Program-made: the position numbers and the translations under genes
Shown here: positions 51,785-60,331 of the stretch, piece after piece
Layout: each line of letters starts with the position of its first letter
Position numbering within the stretch: the first letter of the stretch is position 1
The notes under the pieces: model-generated
Databases searched by the model: none
Told to the model about the DNA's origin: nothing
Seen by the model: the letters and a program-made list of their open reading frames with translations, nothing else
Assembly (NCBI RefSeq): GCF_019966495.1
Contig: NZ_JAIMIA010000006.1
Span: 1-64,000, forward strand
DNA: 64,000 bases
Direction of reading: 5' to 3'
DNA from: Tateyamaria pelophila
Lineage (GTDB): Bacteria; Pseudomonadota; Alphaproteobacteria; Rhodobacterales; Rhodobacteraceae

Positions 51785-53728
51785 ATGATCAATAACATCA
51801 AAACAGTCCTCTGGGCGGTTGGGCTTGTGTTGACCACGACACTTGCGGTTTTTGCACAAGAAAACGCTATGCCAAACTATGTCGGTACGGCGGCTTGCGC
51901 CGATTGCCATATTGACGCGATCGAGGCGTGGGAAGGGTCACACCATGCCAAGGCCTGGACCCCGACATTGCCGGAGAATGTTCTGGGTGATTTTGACGAC
52001 ACCACCTTTACCCTCAACGGTGTGACGTCGCGGTTTTACCGCGAAGACGGCACTTATATGATCGAAACCGATGGCCCCACGGGCGACATCACCAGCTATC
52101 CGGTTCACAGCGTGGTCGGCATCGAACCCTTGCAGCAATATCTGCTGGAAACCGAACCGGGCAAGCTTCAGTCCTTTGATGTGGTCTGGGACACCGAAGA
52201 AAAGCGCTGGTATCACCTTTATCCGGATCAGGCGCTTTATGCGGGGAACGGACTGCACTGGACCGGTCCCTACAAGAACTGGAACGCGCGCTGCGCGGAG
52301 TGCCACGCTACGGATTTCGACAAGAACTACTCTCCGGTCACCCGCAGTTATTCCAGTATGCAAGCCGAAATCGGTGTCGGCTGCGAAGCCTGCCACGGGC
52401 CCGGTGAGGCGCATCTGGCCTGGGCCAACCAGCTTGAAACCACGCAATCTCTCTGGACCGGCCTGACGGAAATGGGCTTTACCATCGATATGTCCGCAGG
52501 GGGCGAAGCATATGTGCAGCAATGTGCAACCTGCCATTCGCGCCGCGAACCTTTTGACGACGGCAACCCGCTGCCCGGAACGCCCTATCACGATGCCTAT
52601 CGCCTGAGCCCGTTGCGCGACGGAAGCTATCATGCGGACGGACAGATCCTCGACGAGGTCTATGTTTACGGCTCGTTCCTGCAGTCCAAAATGTATGCCA
52701 AGGGGGTGACCTGCAAAAACTGCCATGAGCCACATTCGGCGGAGCTGCGTGTGGAGGGCAACGGGCTTTGTACGCAATGCCATTCCGAGGCGGGCAACCC
52801 GGATTTCCCGACACTGACCCGTCAGATCTACGACGATCCGTCCCACCACTTTCATGAGGTCGGGACTGAAGGTGCACAGTGCAAAAATTGTCACATGATC
52901 GAACGTGATTACATGGTCGTGGACGGGCGACGGGATCACTCGTTCCGTATTCCGAGGCCCGATCTGAGTATCGAGACCCGGTCGCCGAACGCCTGTAACG
53001 ACTGTCACAGCGAAGAAACCGCATCATGGGCCGCTGCGGCCATCGAAAGCCGGTTTCCGGACAGTTTGCACCGTGGGCCGCATTATGGGCAGATCATATC
53101 GGCGGCCCGCTCGAACCTTGCCGCCAATACCGACGCTTTGGCGGGGCTTGCCGAATACCCCGAGATGCCCGGTATCGTGCGCGCAACCGCGCTTGAAATG
53201 CTGACCAATGTCGCGTCGCCCGATCTTGCCGAACGGTTGGAACCCTTGTTGCGCGACCCGGATCCGTTGGTGCGTGCGGCGGCGGTCGGCGTTCAACGCG
53301 GCGCACCTGAAACCGTTCGGCCTGCCCGGCTTACAAATCTGTTGGCGGACCCGGTCAAGACGGTGCGGATCGCGGCGGCGCGCGAATTCCTGAGCTTGCG
53401 GATCGCGCGTATGCCAGACCGTATTTCGCAGAACCTGAGCGCCGCGATGGGCGACTGGCAGGGGTCGTTGACGGCCAAGATGGATTTCCCCGAAACGCAT
53501 ATCGTCATGGGCGGGATCGGGCTGACGACGCGTCGGATGGACTCTGCTTTGCGTGCGTTTGGCGAGGCGACCGTGCTTGATCCACAGTTGATCCAAGCCT
53601 GGGTGATGATGATCCGAATCCATGCCGCCATGGGCAATGCCGAAGCCGCATTGGAAACGGCCGATCGCGCCATTGCAGCCAACCCTGATAGTGTCGAGCT
53701 GTATCTGTTGCGGGCGGATTTGCTGTAA
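51785..53728 (+). CDS. Octaheme c-type cytochrome with HEAT/TPR tail
   Basis: A 647-residue periplasmic protein with signal peptide (LWAVGLVLTTTLAVFAQ). Eight CxxCH motifs are at about residues 38, 170, 200, 247, 310, 329, 366 and 404; the pattern resembles the cytochrome c554-like multiheme family. The C-terminal 230 residues contain HEAT-like repeats (e.g. EPLLRDPDPLVRAAAVGV) and a TPR pair. Function is probably electron transfer, but no substrate-reductase partner is visible. It follows the Bat genes on the same strand and may be a client of, or electron partner for, that system. Confidence 0.88.
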   Translation: MINNIKTVLWAVGLVLTTTLAVFAQENAMPNYVGTAACADCHIDAIEAWEGSHHAKAWTPTLPENVLGDFDDTTFTLNGVTSRFYREDGTYMIETDGPTGDITSYPVHSVVGIEPLQQYLLETEPGKLQSFDVVWDTEEKRWYHLYPDQALYAGNGLHWTGPYKNWNARCAECHATDFDKNYSPVTRSYSSMQAEIGVGCEACHGPGEAHLAWANQLETTQSLWTGLTEMGFTIDMSAGGEAYVQQCATCHSRREPFDDGNPLPGTPYHDAYRLSPLRDGSYHADGQILDEVYVYGSFLQSKMYAKGVTCKNCHEPHSAELRVEGNGLCTQCHSEAGNPDFPTLTRQIYDDPSHHFHEVGTEGAQCKNCHMIERDYMVVDGRRDHSFRIPRPDLSIETRSPNACNDCHSEETASWAAAAIESRFPDSLHRGPHYGQIISAARSNLAANTDALAGLAEYPEMPGIVRATALEMLTNVASPDLAERLEPLLRDPDPLVRAAAVGVQRGAPETVRPARLTNLLADPVKTVRIAAAREFLSLRIARMPDRISQNLSAAMGDWQGSLTAKMDFPETHIVMGGIGLTTRRMDSALRAFGEATVLDPQLIQAWVMMIRIHAAMGNAEAALETADRAIAANPDSVELYLLRADLL

Positions 53729-54389
53729 GGAAAAGCGACTGTGTCCCGGAGTGGGTGCGGGTGACGTGATTTGCGACACACCCTTACGTGGCATATTGAA
53801 GTCTGCGTGCTTCGGGTATCTACGGTGCGTCCCATCTGCCGAAGAGCTACAACCAAGTTTTGCTGGCTGGCATAGGGCGCAAATCTCGCCAGAAGCTGTC
53901 CTGGCAGCGTGGTGACTGCGCTCGATACAATCTGTTGACTTGGCATATGGCTTCGTCATGGAACCGCATCAACCTGTTCGAAATGAATTTTGCACCGACA
54001 AAAAGCGCGACTTCTACACGAAGTTGCTTTCACGGCTGAAGGTCGGGTGGCCTTCGTCGCACCTATTCTATTCTCATATTGCGCTATATGACTGAAACGG
54101 CAGCGCATTCAGAAAGGTCATGGCGGCGCGTTCGAGATCGCGCATTTCCGGAAAACCTCGGAGCTTCACAATAAAGGCCATGTTGGGACAGCGCGCGCAC
54201 AGACGGTTACGAATGGCGATTTCTTGGGGCGAATTGGTGAAGGCAGGTTTTCGAACCATTCCGTCGTGACCGATGCGCCGTTCGGCAGATCCCGTGTCAG
54301 CACCGCGTAGGTGGCGAATGTCGTACCGTGCAGGATGAGCCCGTGTCGAAACCAAAACGCACTCCCGCAAGGATGATAGCGTCTGTCGG

Positions 54390-54562
54390 GTGGGGCGCTT
54401 TGTGTCAGATCGCAGCTGGGACATCCATGCACTAGGTCTTCCGCAGCCGAAACATCTGCCGCTTGGTCAAATCCAACGTGTCCGCGCCGTTCTGAACACT
54501 CAGCCATCCATCATCGACCTGGGCCAACACTTCTACACGGCCAACTCGCGCTCGCTCATCAT
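54390..54562 (-). pseudogene. Remnant of an ISNCY-like transposase N-terminus
   Basis: Read leftward, the sequence gives MSERELAV, then after a frame change DDGWLSVQNGADTLDLTKRQ and MFRLRK followed by a stop, and soon after PAAI-stop-HKA. This is the helix-turn-helix start of transposases that begin MSEREL and contain LTKRQMFRLL. At least one frameshift and two stops make it dead; the catalytic part was not found. Family assignment is from memory of the motif and uncertain. Confidence 0.5.
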
Positions 54563-54605
54563 CACCGATCCCATGCCTGATCACTCTCAATCGTTTTAGG
54601 GCAGA

Positions 54606-54646
54606 GTGACACCTCTGCTTCGCTTATGGGTGACACTTCGGCTTTG
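54606..54646. repeat. IS-end-like direct repeats
   Basis: GTGACACCTCTGCTTCG (54606-54622) and GTGACACTTCGGCTTTG (54630-54646) are similar 17-mers in tandem, about 45-85 bp upstream of the transposase remnant start. They look like subterminal transposase-binding repeats of one IS end; the opposite end was not seen. Confidence 0.45.
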
Positions 54647-54836
54647 AGATCAAATTCCGATTTATTTTATAATCTGTATTATGGTGTTTAATCTACGGCC
54701 TGCCCTTTGAAATCTATCGCATATATGTCCGGGATACACTATGACTGTTGCCTTTTTTGTTGATGTGTTCAAAGCCGTGGTACCGTGCAAAGGTCTCCCT
54801 CGGGCGACGCTGAGCCAGACGATACCGCACCGCCGA

Positions 54837-55808
54837 TCAGACCAGCGCGGCCTCGGCCCCCTCGGGCAGTTCCTGCCGTAAAGCCTTGAGGTTACGTTCC
54901 AGGGTTGAGGCCTTGGCGGTGCCCAATAGCACAGATGTCGTCGCCGGATGGCGAGACGCAAAATGCAGCGCGGCGGTGGGCAAGGGCAGACCCGCGGCCT
55001 CGGCCCGGGATTGCAGCGACGCGACGCGATCCAGTATCTCTCGTGAGGCGGGACCGTAACCGTAGGTTGCCCCCTCGACCGGGCCTGTGGCAAGGATGCC
55101 GGAGTTGAAGACACCACCCAACACCAGACTGCTTCCGTCCTCGCGGCAACGTGGCACCAGGTCTGTTTCGGCCGATCGGTCGAGCAAGGTCAGTCGCCCG
55201 GCCAGCAGGATCGCGTCAAGCGGCCCATGGTCAATCACCTCAAGGCAGACCTCGCATTCGTTAACGCCCAGCCCAAAGGCACCGATGCGCCCTGCCTCCT
55301 TCAGTCGGACCAGACGCTCATAGCCGGAACCGAAAAAATCCTCCATATGCCCGGCATTTTCATCGCCATGGGTGAAGCGCCCGATGTCATGCACATAGAG
55401 GATCTCAATGTGATTCCGATCCAACCGTTCGCAGCTTTGCTCGAAACTCTCTTCGATGCCGTCACCGGAATAGTCATAGCGCACGTCGTTCTGGGCGGGG
55501 TTTACGAAACCGTCAGCCTCCGCGATCGGTGCAGCGGCAGGCGACAGAACGCGCCCGACCTTGGTCGAGACCACTGCCGCGTCGCGCCCCTTGAGGAACC
55601 GCCCGAGGCGTTGTTCCGCCAGACCCCGGCCATAGTGCGGCGCGGTGTCGAAATATCGCAGGCCTCCCGCCCATGCCGCCTCCAGCACGTCTGCCGCGTC
55701 GGCATCGTCAACCTCGCGATACAGATTGCCGATGCTGGCGGTGCCAAAGGAAACTTCCGTCACTTTCACGCCGGTTCGGCCAAGTTGTTTCCATGCCATC
55801 GCTGTCAT
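54837..55808 (-). CDS. Aldo/keto reductase, L-fucose/D-threo-aldose dehydrogenase type
   Basis: A 323-residue aldo/keto reductase, a TIM-barrel NAD(P) enzyme. LGRTGVKVTEVSFGTASIG at the N-terminus, YFDTAPHYGRGLAEQRLG (catalytic Asp and Tyr) and VVSTKVGRVLSP (catalytic Lys) are clear. The best resemblance is to D-threo-aldose 1-dehydrogenases, which oxidise L-fucose to the lactone. The overlap with the fuconate dehydratase gene (4 bp) supports that role. ATG 55808 or 55799 could start; 55808 gives the coupling overlap. Confidence 0.85.
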   Translation of the reverse strand: MTAMAWKQLGRTGVKVTEVSFGTASIGNLYREVDDADAADVLEAAWAGGLRYFDTAPHYGRGLAEQRLGRFLKGRDAAVVSTKVGRVLSPAAAPIAEADGFVNPAQNDVRYDYSGDGIEESFEQSCERLDRNHIEILYVHDIGRFTHGDENAGHMEDFFGSGYERLVRLKEAGRIGAFGLGVNECEVCLEVIDHGPLDAILLAGRLTLLDRSAETDLVPRCREDGSSLVLGGVFNSGILATGPVEGATYGYGPASREILDRVASLQSRAEAAGLPLPTAALHFASRHPATTSVLLGTAKASTLERNLKALRQELPEGAEAALV

Positions 55809-57085
55809 GTCCCGGCCCCCTTGAACCGGTAGGTTTCGAGGCTGTCCGGTTTCATCTGGATCGAAAAACCCGGTTGCTCGGGCGGCATGTAGGCCGCGTC
55901 GCGGATCACGCAGGGGTCTTCGAAATGCTCGTGCAGGTGATCGACAAATTCGATCACCCGGCCTTCGCGGGTGCCTGCAATGCAAAGATAGTCGATCATC
56001 GACATATGCTGGACGTATTCGCAAAGGCCGACACCGCCGGCATGGGGACAGACCTTCAACCCGTATTTCGCCGCCATCAACATGACCGCCAGCACCTCGT
56101 TCAGCCCGCCCAGGCGGCAGCTATCGATTTGCACGACGTCGATGGCGCCTTCCATGATGAACTGTTTGAACATGATGCGGTTCTGGCACATCTCGCCGGT
56201 CGCCACCTGCACCGGGGCCACGGCCTCGCGTATGCGGCGGTGTCCGGCGATGTCGTCAGGGCTGGTCGGTTCCTCGATGAACCACGGCTTGGCGAAGGCG
56301 AGCTTTTTTGTCCATTCGATTGCCTCGTCCACCTCCCAGACCTGGTTGGCGTCAATCATCAGATTGACGTCCGGGCCAACCGCCTCACGGGCGATGGTCA
56401 GGCGGCGGATGTCGTCCTCCAGGTCGCGGCCGACCTTCAGCTTGATGTGGTTGAAGCCTGCATTCACCGCTTCCCGGCACAGGCGGCGCAGCTTGTCGTC
56501 ACCGTAGCCCAGCCAGCCGGCAGAGGTCGTGTAGCAAGGATAGCCCTCGGCCTTGAGCGTTGCAATACGGTCAACTTTCCCGGCCTCCAAGCTGCGCAGA
56601 TGTTCCAGCGCCCATTCCGGTGTGATGCAGTCCGTCAGGTAACGAAAGTCTATGCAGCGCACGAGGTCCTCAGGGGCCATGTCTGCGACCAACTGCCAGA
56701 CCGGCTTGCCCTCGGTCTTGGCCCAGAGATCCCAAGCAGCATTGACCACGGCACCCGTAGCGAGGTGGATCGCGCCCTTGTCCGGCCCGATCCAGCGCAA
56801 CTGGCTGTCGCCTGTTATATGACGCCAGAAGCGGCCCATGTCCTCGGCGATCCAGTCGAGCTCCAAACCTGTCACCAAAGGGCGCAAGGCCTCGATACCG
56901 GCGATGCAAATCTCGTTGCCGCGCCCGATGGTAAAGGTCAGGCCGTGCCCTTCGTGCGCGCCGTCCGTCTCCAACACCACATAGGCGGCCGAATAATCCG
57001 GGTCCGGGTTCATTGCGTCCGAACCGTCGCGCGAGTCGGACGTGGGAAAGCGGACATCGACCGTTCTCAGACCGGTGATCTTCAT
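55805..57085 (-). CDS. fucD: L-fuconate dehydratase (enolase superfamily)
   Basis: A 426-residue enolase-superfamily dehydratase. Family-specific features: FPTSDSRDGSDAMNPDPDYS at the N-terminus, the catalytic Lys in GFNHIKLKVGRDLEDD, metal ligands Asp in MIDANQVW, Glu in FIEEPTSPDD and Glu in QVATGEMCQNR, and CPHAGGVGLCEYVQH near the C-terminus. These match the FucD/ENOSF1 group that converts L-fuconate to 2-keto-3-deoxy-L-fuconate. Coupled on both sides by 4-bp overlaps. Confidence 0.92.
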   Translation of the reverse strand: MKITGLRTVDVRFPTSDSRDGSDAMNPDPDYSAAYVVLETDGAHEGHGLTFTIGRGNEICIAGIEALRPLVTGLELDWIAEDMGRFWRHITGDSQLRWIGPDKGAIHLATGAVVNAAWDLWAKTEGKPVWQLVADMAPEDLVRCIDFRYLTDCITPEWALEHLRSLEAGKVDRIATLKAEGYPCYTTSAGWLGYGDDKLRRLCREAVNAGFNHIKLKVGRDLEDDIRRLTIAREAVGPDVNLMIDANQVWEVDEAIEWTKKLAFAKPWFIEEPTSPDDIAGHRRIREAVAPVQVATGEMCQNRIMFKQFIMEGAIDVVQIDSCRLGGLNEVLAVMLMAAKYGLKVCPHAGGVGLCEYVQHMSMIDYLCIAGTREGRVIEFVDHLHEHFEDPCVIRDAAYMPPEQPGFSIQMKPDSLETYRFKGAGT

Positions 57086-57924
57086 GCCTGCACAACCTTT
57101 TGCGTCTGCTCGCCCAGCCCCTCAATGCCCAGGCGCATGGTTTCGCCGCCCTTGAGGTAGACCTGCGGGTCCTGCCCCATTCCGACACCCGGCGGCGTCC
57201 CGGTCGAAATCACGTCGCCGGATTGCAGCGACAGGAATTGGCTGACGTAGTGAATGATATGGGCAATGCCGAAGATCATCGTCGCGGTGGATCCGTCCTG
57301 ATACCGTTTGCCGTCAACCTCGAGCCACATCCTCAGGTTGCCGACGTCGCCAGCCTCGTCCGGCGTGACCAGCCAGGGTCCGGTCGGTCCGAAGGTGTCG
57401 CAGCCCTTGCCCTTGTCCCAGGATCCGCCACGCTCAATCTGCCATTCGCGTTCGGAGACGTCATTGATCACGCAATAGCCTGCAACATGGTCCAGCGCGT
57501 CGGCCTCGTCGATGTAGCGGCCGGGCTTGCCGATGACGATGCCGAGTTCAACTTCCCAGTCGGTCTTCTTCGAGCCGCGTGGGATTTCGACATCATCATT
57601 GGGGCCGCAGATTGCCGAGGTCCATTTGTTGAACACCACCGGTTCGTCGGGAACCGGCAGGCCGCTTTCGGCGGCGTGGTCTGCGTAATTGAGACCGATG
57701 CAGATGAATTTTCCAACGCGCCCGACGCAAGGGCCGATACGCGATGCGCCGTCGACGGCAGGCAGATCGTCGGCAATGATCTTGCCCAGTCGCGCCAGTC
57801 CGTCGGGGGTCAGCACATCGCCAGCGATATCGTCTACATGGGCGGACAGGTCGCGGATCGTGCCTGTGTTATCCATTAATCCGGGTTTCTCGTGACCTTT
57901 GGGTCCATATCGCAAGAGCTTCAT
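57082..57924 (-). CDS. Fumarylacetoacetase-family hydrolase, diketo-deoxy-fuconate type
   Basis: A 280-residue FAH-fold metal-dependent hydrolase. GKFICIGLNYADHAAESG (about 71-88), DWEVELGIVIG with the metal-binding acidic residues, and SGDVISTGTPPGVGMG are the family motifs. In L-fucose pathways such enzymes cleave 2,4-diketo-3-deoxy-L-fuconate to pyruvate and lactate. It is the first gene of the three-gene operon; the oxidoreductase for the step before it is not adjacent. Confidence 0.88.
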   Translation of the reverse strand: MKLLRYGPKGHEKPGLMDNTGTIRDLSAHVDDIAGDVLTPDGLARLGKIIADDLPAVDGASRIGPCVGRVGKFICIGLNYADHAAESGLPVPDEPVVFNKWTSAICGPNDDVEIPRGSKKTDWEVELGIVIGKPGRYIDEADALDHVAGYCVINDVSEREWQIERGGSWDKGKGCDTFGPTGPWLVTPDEAGDVGNLRMWLEVDGKRYQDGSTATMIFGIAHIIHYVSQFLSLQSGDVISTGTPPGVGMGQDPQVYLKGGETMRLGIEGLGEQTQKVVQA

Positions 57925-57988
57925 CGCTGCCTCGTGTCTTCAGGTAAGTGGAACCGGACGCCACATGGGCGCCCGGTCGTGGGATAGG

Positions 57989-58411
57989 TTACTTGTAGAG
58001 AACCGCGGCGATCTCGGGATCGTCGATGTTCGTGGCGTCGTACCAATAGAAACCGGTGTCGATATCGGCTGCAACCGCTTCACCCTTGGCGGCAGCGACG
58101 GCGGCCTTTACCGTTTCGTAGCCGATGCCGACCGGGTTCTGAGTGATCGCACCGGCCATCAGGCCCTCGCGGATCGCGTCCATCTGCGCCTGACCGCTGT
58201 CATAACCGACGATCGTGATGCCTTCCGCGCCGCTCTCGCGGACACCATTGACGACGCCGATGGCCGAGCCTTCATTGGTGCCAAAAATACCCTTCAGGTC
58301 GGGATGCGCGGCCAGCAAGGCACGGGTGATCTCGGTCGATTCCAGCTGGTCGCCGCCGCCATATTGGCCCAACAGGCCCGAGCGTGCATATTTGATCGTT
58401 TGACGGAACAA
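57989..58411 (-). pseudogene. 3' fragment of a sugar ABC transporter binding protein
   Basis: The remaining about 140 residues are the C-terminal lobe of a ribose-type (Peripla_BP_4) binding protein: TRALLAAHPDLKGIFGTNEG, ESGAEGITIVGYDSG, and GAITQNPVGIGYETVKAAV. Signal peptide and N-terminal lobe (roughly 180 residues) are missing; the sequence changes at about 58380-58415 to that of the resolvase-linked element. Position directly upstream of the fucose genes suggests it was the fucose-uptake binding protein. No transporter ATPase or permease remains. Confidence 0.82.
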
Positions 58412-58423
58412 AAGGCGTACGAG

Positions 58424-58903
58424 CTATGCGCCTGAATGCTGCAGGTACATGACGACGTTTTCGGCGGGGAACTTGAAGCCCCGCCCATCCGACACGCGTT
58501 CAGCACTGACCGGATATTTCGGCCTGTTGGGATTGATGGCGACGATGCGGAACAGCTCATCCTTCGAGCGGAATGTGCGGCCGTAGTCTGACGGCTCCAG
58601 CCCAAAATGAGGTGCAAGAACCTCGAACATGGCCTTGTCCGGGGAATAGATCGCGCCGTCCTCCTGCGGGATGCCGACGCGGAAGCTGATCTCAAAACTG
58701 TGGCGCAGGTCGATATCCGCGAGATCGCCCCCTTCGACTGTCAGCCCGTGGGTTTCTGCCACGGCGAGGCATGCCTTCATCATGTCCCGGCGTAGCTGAT
58801 CGCAAAGCGCTGGGGTCAGGTTACGTGGTGGTGGCACCTTGACCTGTGTTTGCGCAGGCGCCTTGGACGCGGACGGCTTTCGCTTGCGCGGGGGCTTCTT
58901 CAT
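58424..58903 (-). CDS. Hypothetical protein coupled to the resolvase
   Basis: A 159-residue protein not recognised. The N-terminal 30 residues are basic and Pro/Lys-rich (MKKPPRKRKPSASKAPAQ), a likely nucleic-acid-binding tail; the rest is a mixed alpha/beta domain without known motifs. The start overlaps the resolvase stop by 4 bp (ATGA), so the two are translated together. It could be an accessory factor of the element or a cargo gene. Confidence 0.65.
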   Translation of the reverse strand: MKKPPRKRKPSASKAPAQTQVKVPPPRNLTPALCDQLRRDMMKACLAVAETHGLTVEGGDLADIDLRHSFEISFRVGIPQEDGAIYSPDKAMFEVLAPHFGLEPSDYGRTFRSKDELFRIVAINPNRPKYPVSAERVSDGRGFKFPAENVVMYLQHSGA

Positions 58904-59493
58904 GCAGTTGGCACCTCTGTGGTCTCGTTGACAGCCAGCATTTCAGCCTTTGCTTTATAGACAGTCCCGCGCGAGATCCCCATCTCGCGGGCAATTTCCG
59001 TTGGGGAGAGGCCAGCACCGAGTTTGGTCTGAATGGCCGCCATATCGATTTTGGGCGGGCGACCCCGATAGACGCCTTTGCGTTTGGCGGCCTTGATCCC
59101 TTCGGTCTGCCGCTCGCGGCGGAGGTTGGTCTCAAACTCCGCAAAGACGCCAAGCATGTCGAAGAATGCTTTGCCCGTCGCCGTGGAGGTATCCACGGGC
59201 TGCTCGGTGGCCGCCAGATGGGCACCCTTTTCCTTCAGCCTGGCGACAATGGCCTGAAGATCCTGCATAGAGCGGGCCAGGCGGTCGATCCGTGTGACCA
59301 TCAGGGTTTCACCTGGATGGATGAAGTCGAGGATCGTCTTCAGCTCGGGACGACCCTCAAGCGTGGCCCCACTGCGCTGTTCCTGGCGCACCATCCCACA
59401 TCCTGCGGCTGTCAGCGCCTCGATTTGGGCATCGAGGTTCTGATCGACGGTAGATGTTCGGGCATAGCCGATTTTGGGGCTCGATCTGTTCAT
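58900..59493 (-). CDS. Serine recombinase (resolvase/invertase family)
   Basis: A 197-residue small serine recombinase. Nucleophile region IGYARTSTVDQNLDAQ (Ser at about 15), GETLMVTRIDRLARSMQDLQ (conserved Arg residues, about 63-80), FAEFETNLRRERQTEGI, and a C-terminal helix-turn-helix (LSPTEIAREMGISRGTVYKA). Length and layout fit Tn3-type resolvases. An array of 12-bp repeats and a palindrome lie directly upstream and overlap the start codon, probably its res site and operator. No transposase is nearby. Confidence 0.92.
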   Translation of the reverse strand: MNRSSPKIGYARTSTVDQNLDAQIEALTAAGCGMVRQEQRSGATLEGRPELKTILDFIHPGETLMVTRIDRLARSMQDLQAIVARLKEKGAHLAATEQPVDTSTATGKAFFDMLGVFAEFETNLRRERQTEGIKAAKRKGVYRGRPPKIDMAAIQTKLGAGLSPTEIAREMGISRGTVYKAKAEMLAVNETTEVPTA

Positions 59494-59611
59494 TTTGGGT
59501 GTGCCTATGACGATATGTGTTCAATATATCAAAATAGGCCCAAAATGAACAGGTATTCCACGGCGGTTGGTGTTCATGCGCCGCGCCGCTTTGGGTATAC
59601 CCAAAATGAAC
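59488..59611. promoter_or_regulatory. res-like recombination/operator site
   Basis: Three exact copies of a 12-mer: GTTCATTTTGGG (59488-59499) inverted relative to CCCAAAATGAAC at 59539-59550 and 59600-59611. The last copy is part of a perfect 16-bp palindrome TTTGGGTATACCCAAA (59590-59605). The first covers the resolvase start codon. The 124-bp array is the size of a resolvase res site and probably also autoregulates the gene. Confidence 0.75.
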
Positions 59612-59667
59612 TCGTTGTGACTGCATACAGGGCTATGGTTTGATGACATGGAAAGGGAGAGAATACC

Positions 59668-59952
59668 ATGTCGTCCAATCTGCACCCCGTCGATGAGATT
59701 CAGAAAATTCGGGAGCAAGTTAAGGTGCTCAAGACCAGAGAGGCGGAATTGAAGGCGATGATCGTATCCGGAGAAGCGAGTAAGGAAGGCCAGTTTGTTC
59801 GGGCGCAGCTTATCACCCGGAAGTCTAAGCGGTTTAACCGTCAAGCCGCTGAGGCGGAGTTGGGTAGCATTGATCGGTTTTTAGTGGAGACAGAAGCAAC
59901 CATTCTGAAGTTGGAAATCATTGGGGATGATGACTTTGGTTTGCTGGAATAG
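59668..59952 (+). CDS. Hypothetical coiled-coil protein
   Basis: A 94-residue, charged, mostly helical protein without recognised family. Residues 8-35 (DEIQKIREQVKVLKTREAELKA, first part) have coiled-coil heptads. A GGGAG Shine-Dalgarno lies 10 bp before the ATG. It is divergent from the resolvase and lies just beyond the res-like array, so it belongs to the mobile segment. Not identifiable further. Confidence 0.55.
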   Translation: MSSNLHPVDEIQKIREQVKVLKTREAELKAMIVSGEASKEGQFVRAQLITRKSKRFNRQAAEAELGSIDRFLVETEATILKLEIIGDDDFGLLE

Positions 59953-60131
59953 GGCGGGTTTTGTTCTCGGCGTGTTCTCTCAGAAGCCCAAATATGCAGC
60001 TTCGGGCCCCTTGGGCCAACTCGTACCAATTCCGTACTCCATCAGCCCTTGCGTGGCGTTACCTCTGCATGTGCTTGTAGCGTTGCTGCGCTCCGTTACA
60101 AGGAATACAAAACCCAGAAGGTAAGAAACCA

Positions 60132-60326
60132 ATGGCACCAAAACACACATCGGCCCGAGAGCAGCTGGCCAGAGAACTGATCCGACACGCCCAGGAACTG
60201 GCCCTGACCACGCCGGGGAGCGGGATATCAACGGAGATCGCTTTGGCCGCCTTGATTGGCGCTGAGAACAACATCACACTGCGGCGGGTGGCAGACGCGA
60301 TGGAAAAGCTTAGCGGAACAGAATAG
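60132..60326 (+). CDS. Small hypothetical helical protein
   Basis: A 64-residue protein (MAPKHTSAREQLARELIRHA start) predicted to be helical; ENNITLRRVADAMEKLS at the end resembles part of a DNA-binding bundle, but no family is recognised. AAGG lies about 10 bp upstream of the ATG. The next gene begins 5 bp after its stop. Confidence 0.45.
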   Translation: MAPKHTSAREQLARELIRHAQELALTTPGSGISTEIALAALIGAENNITLRRVADAMEKLSGTE

Positions 60327-60331
60327 CGCCT

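Larger units (their letters stand above)
53729..54836. other. Gene-poor decayed region
   Basis: About 1.1 kb with no intact gene. Short open frames exist on both strands but none has a good start or family resemblance. It includes a broken transposase start (54390-54562) with flanking IS-like repeats, and A/T-richer sequence at 54655-54760. The region separates the Bat/cytochrome block from the fucose genes and looks like an insertion hotspot. Confidence 0.6.

Noticed and set aside
53024-53959. Leftward 311-codon open frame
   Set aside because: Antisense to the C-terminal part of the octaheme cytochrome and extends into the decayed region without motifs.
55673-57160. Rightward open frame of 495 codons
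   Set aside because: Antisense to fucD; composition is typical of a shadow frame.
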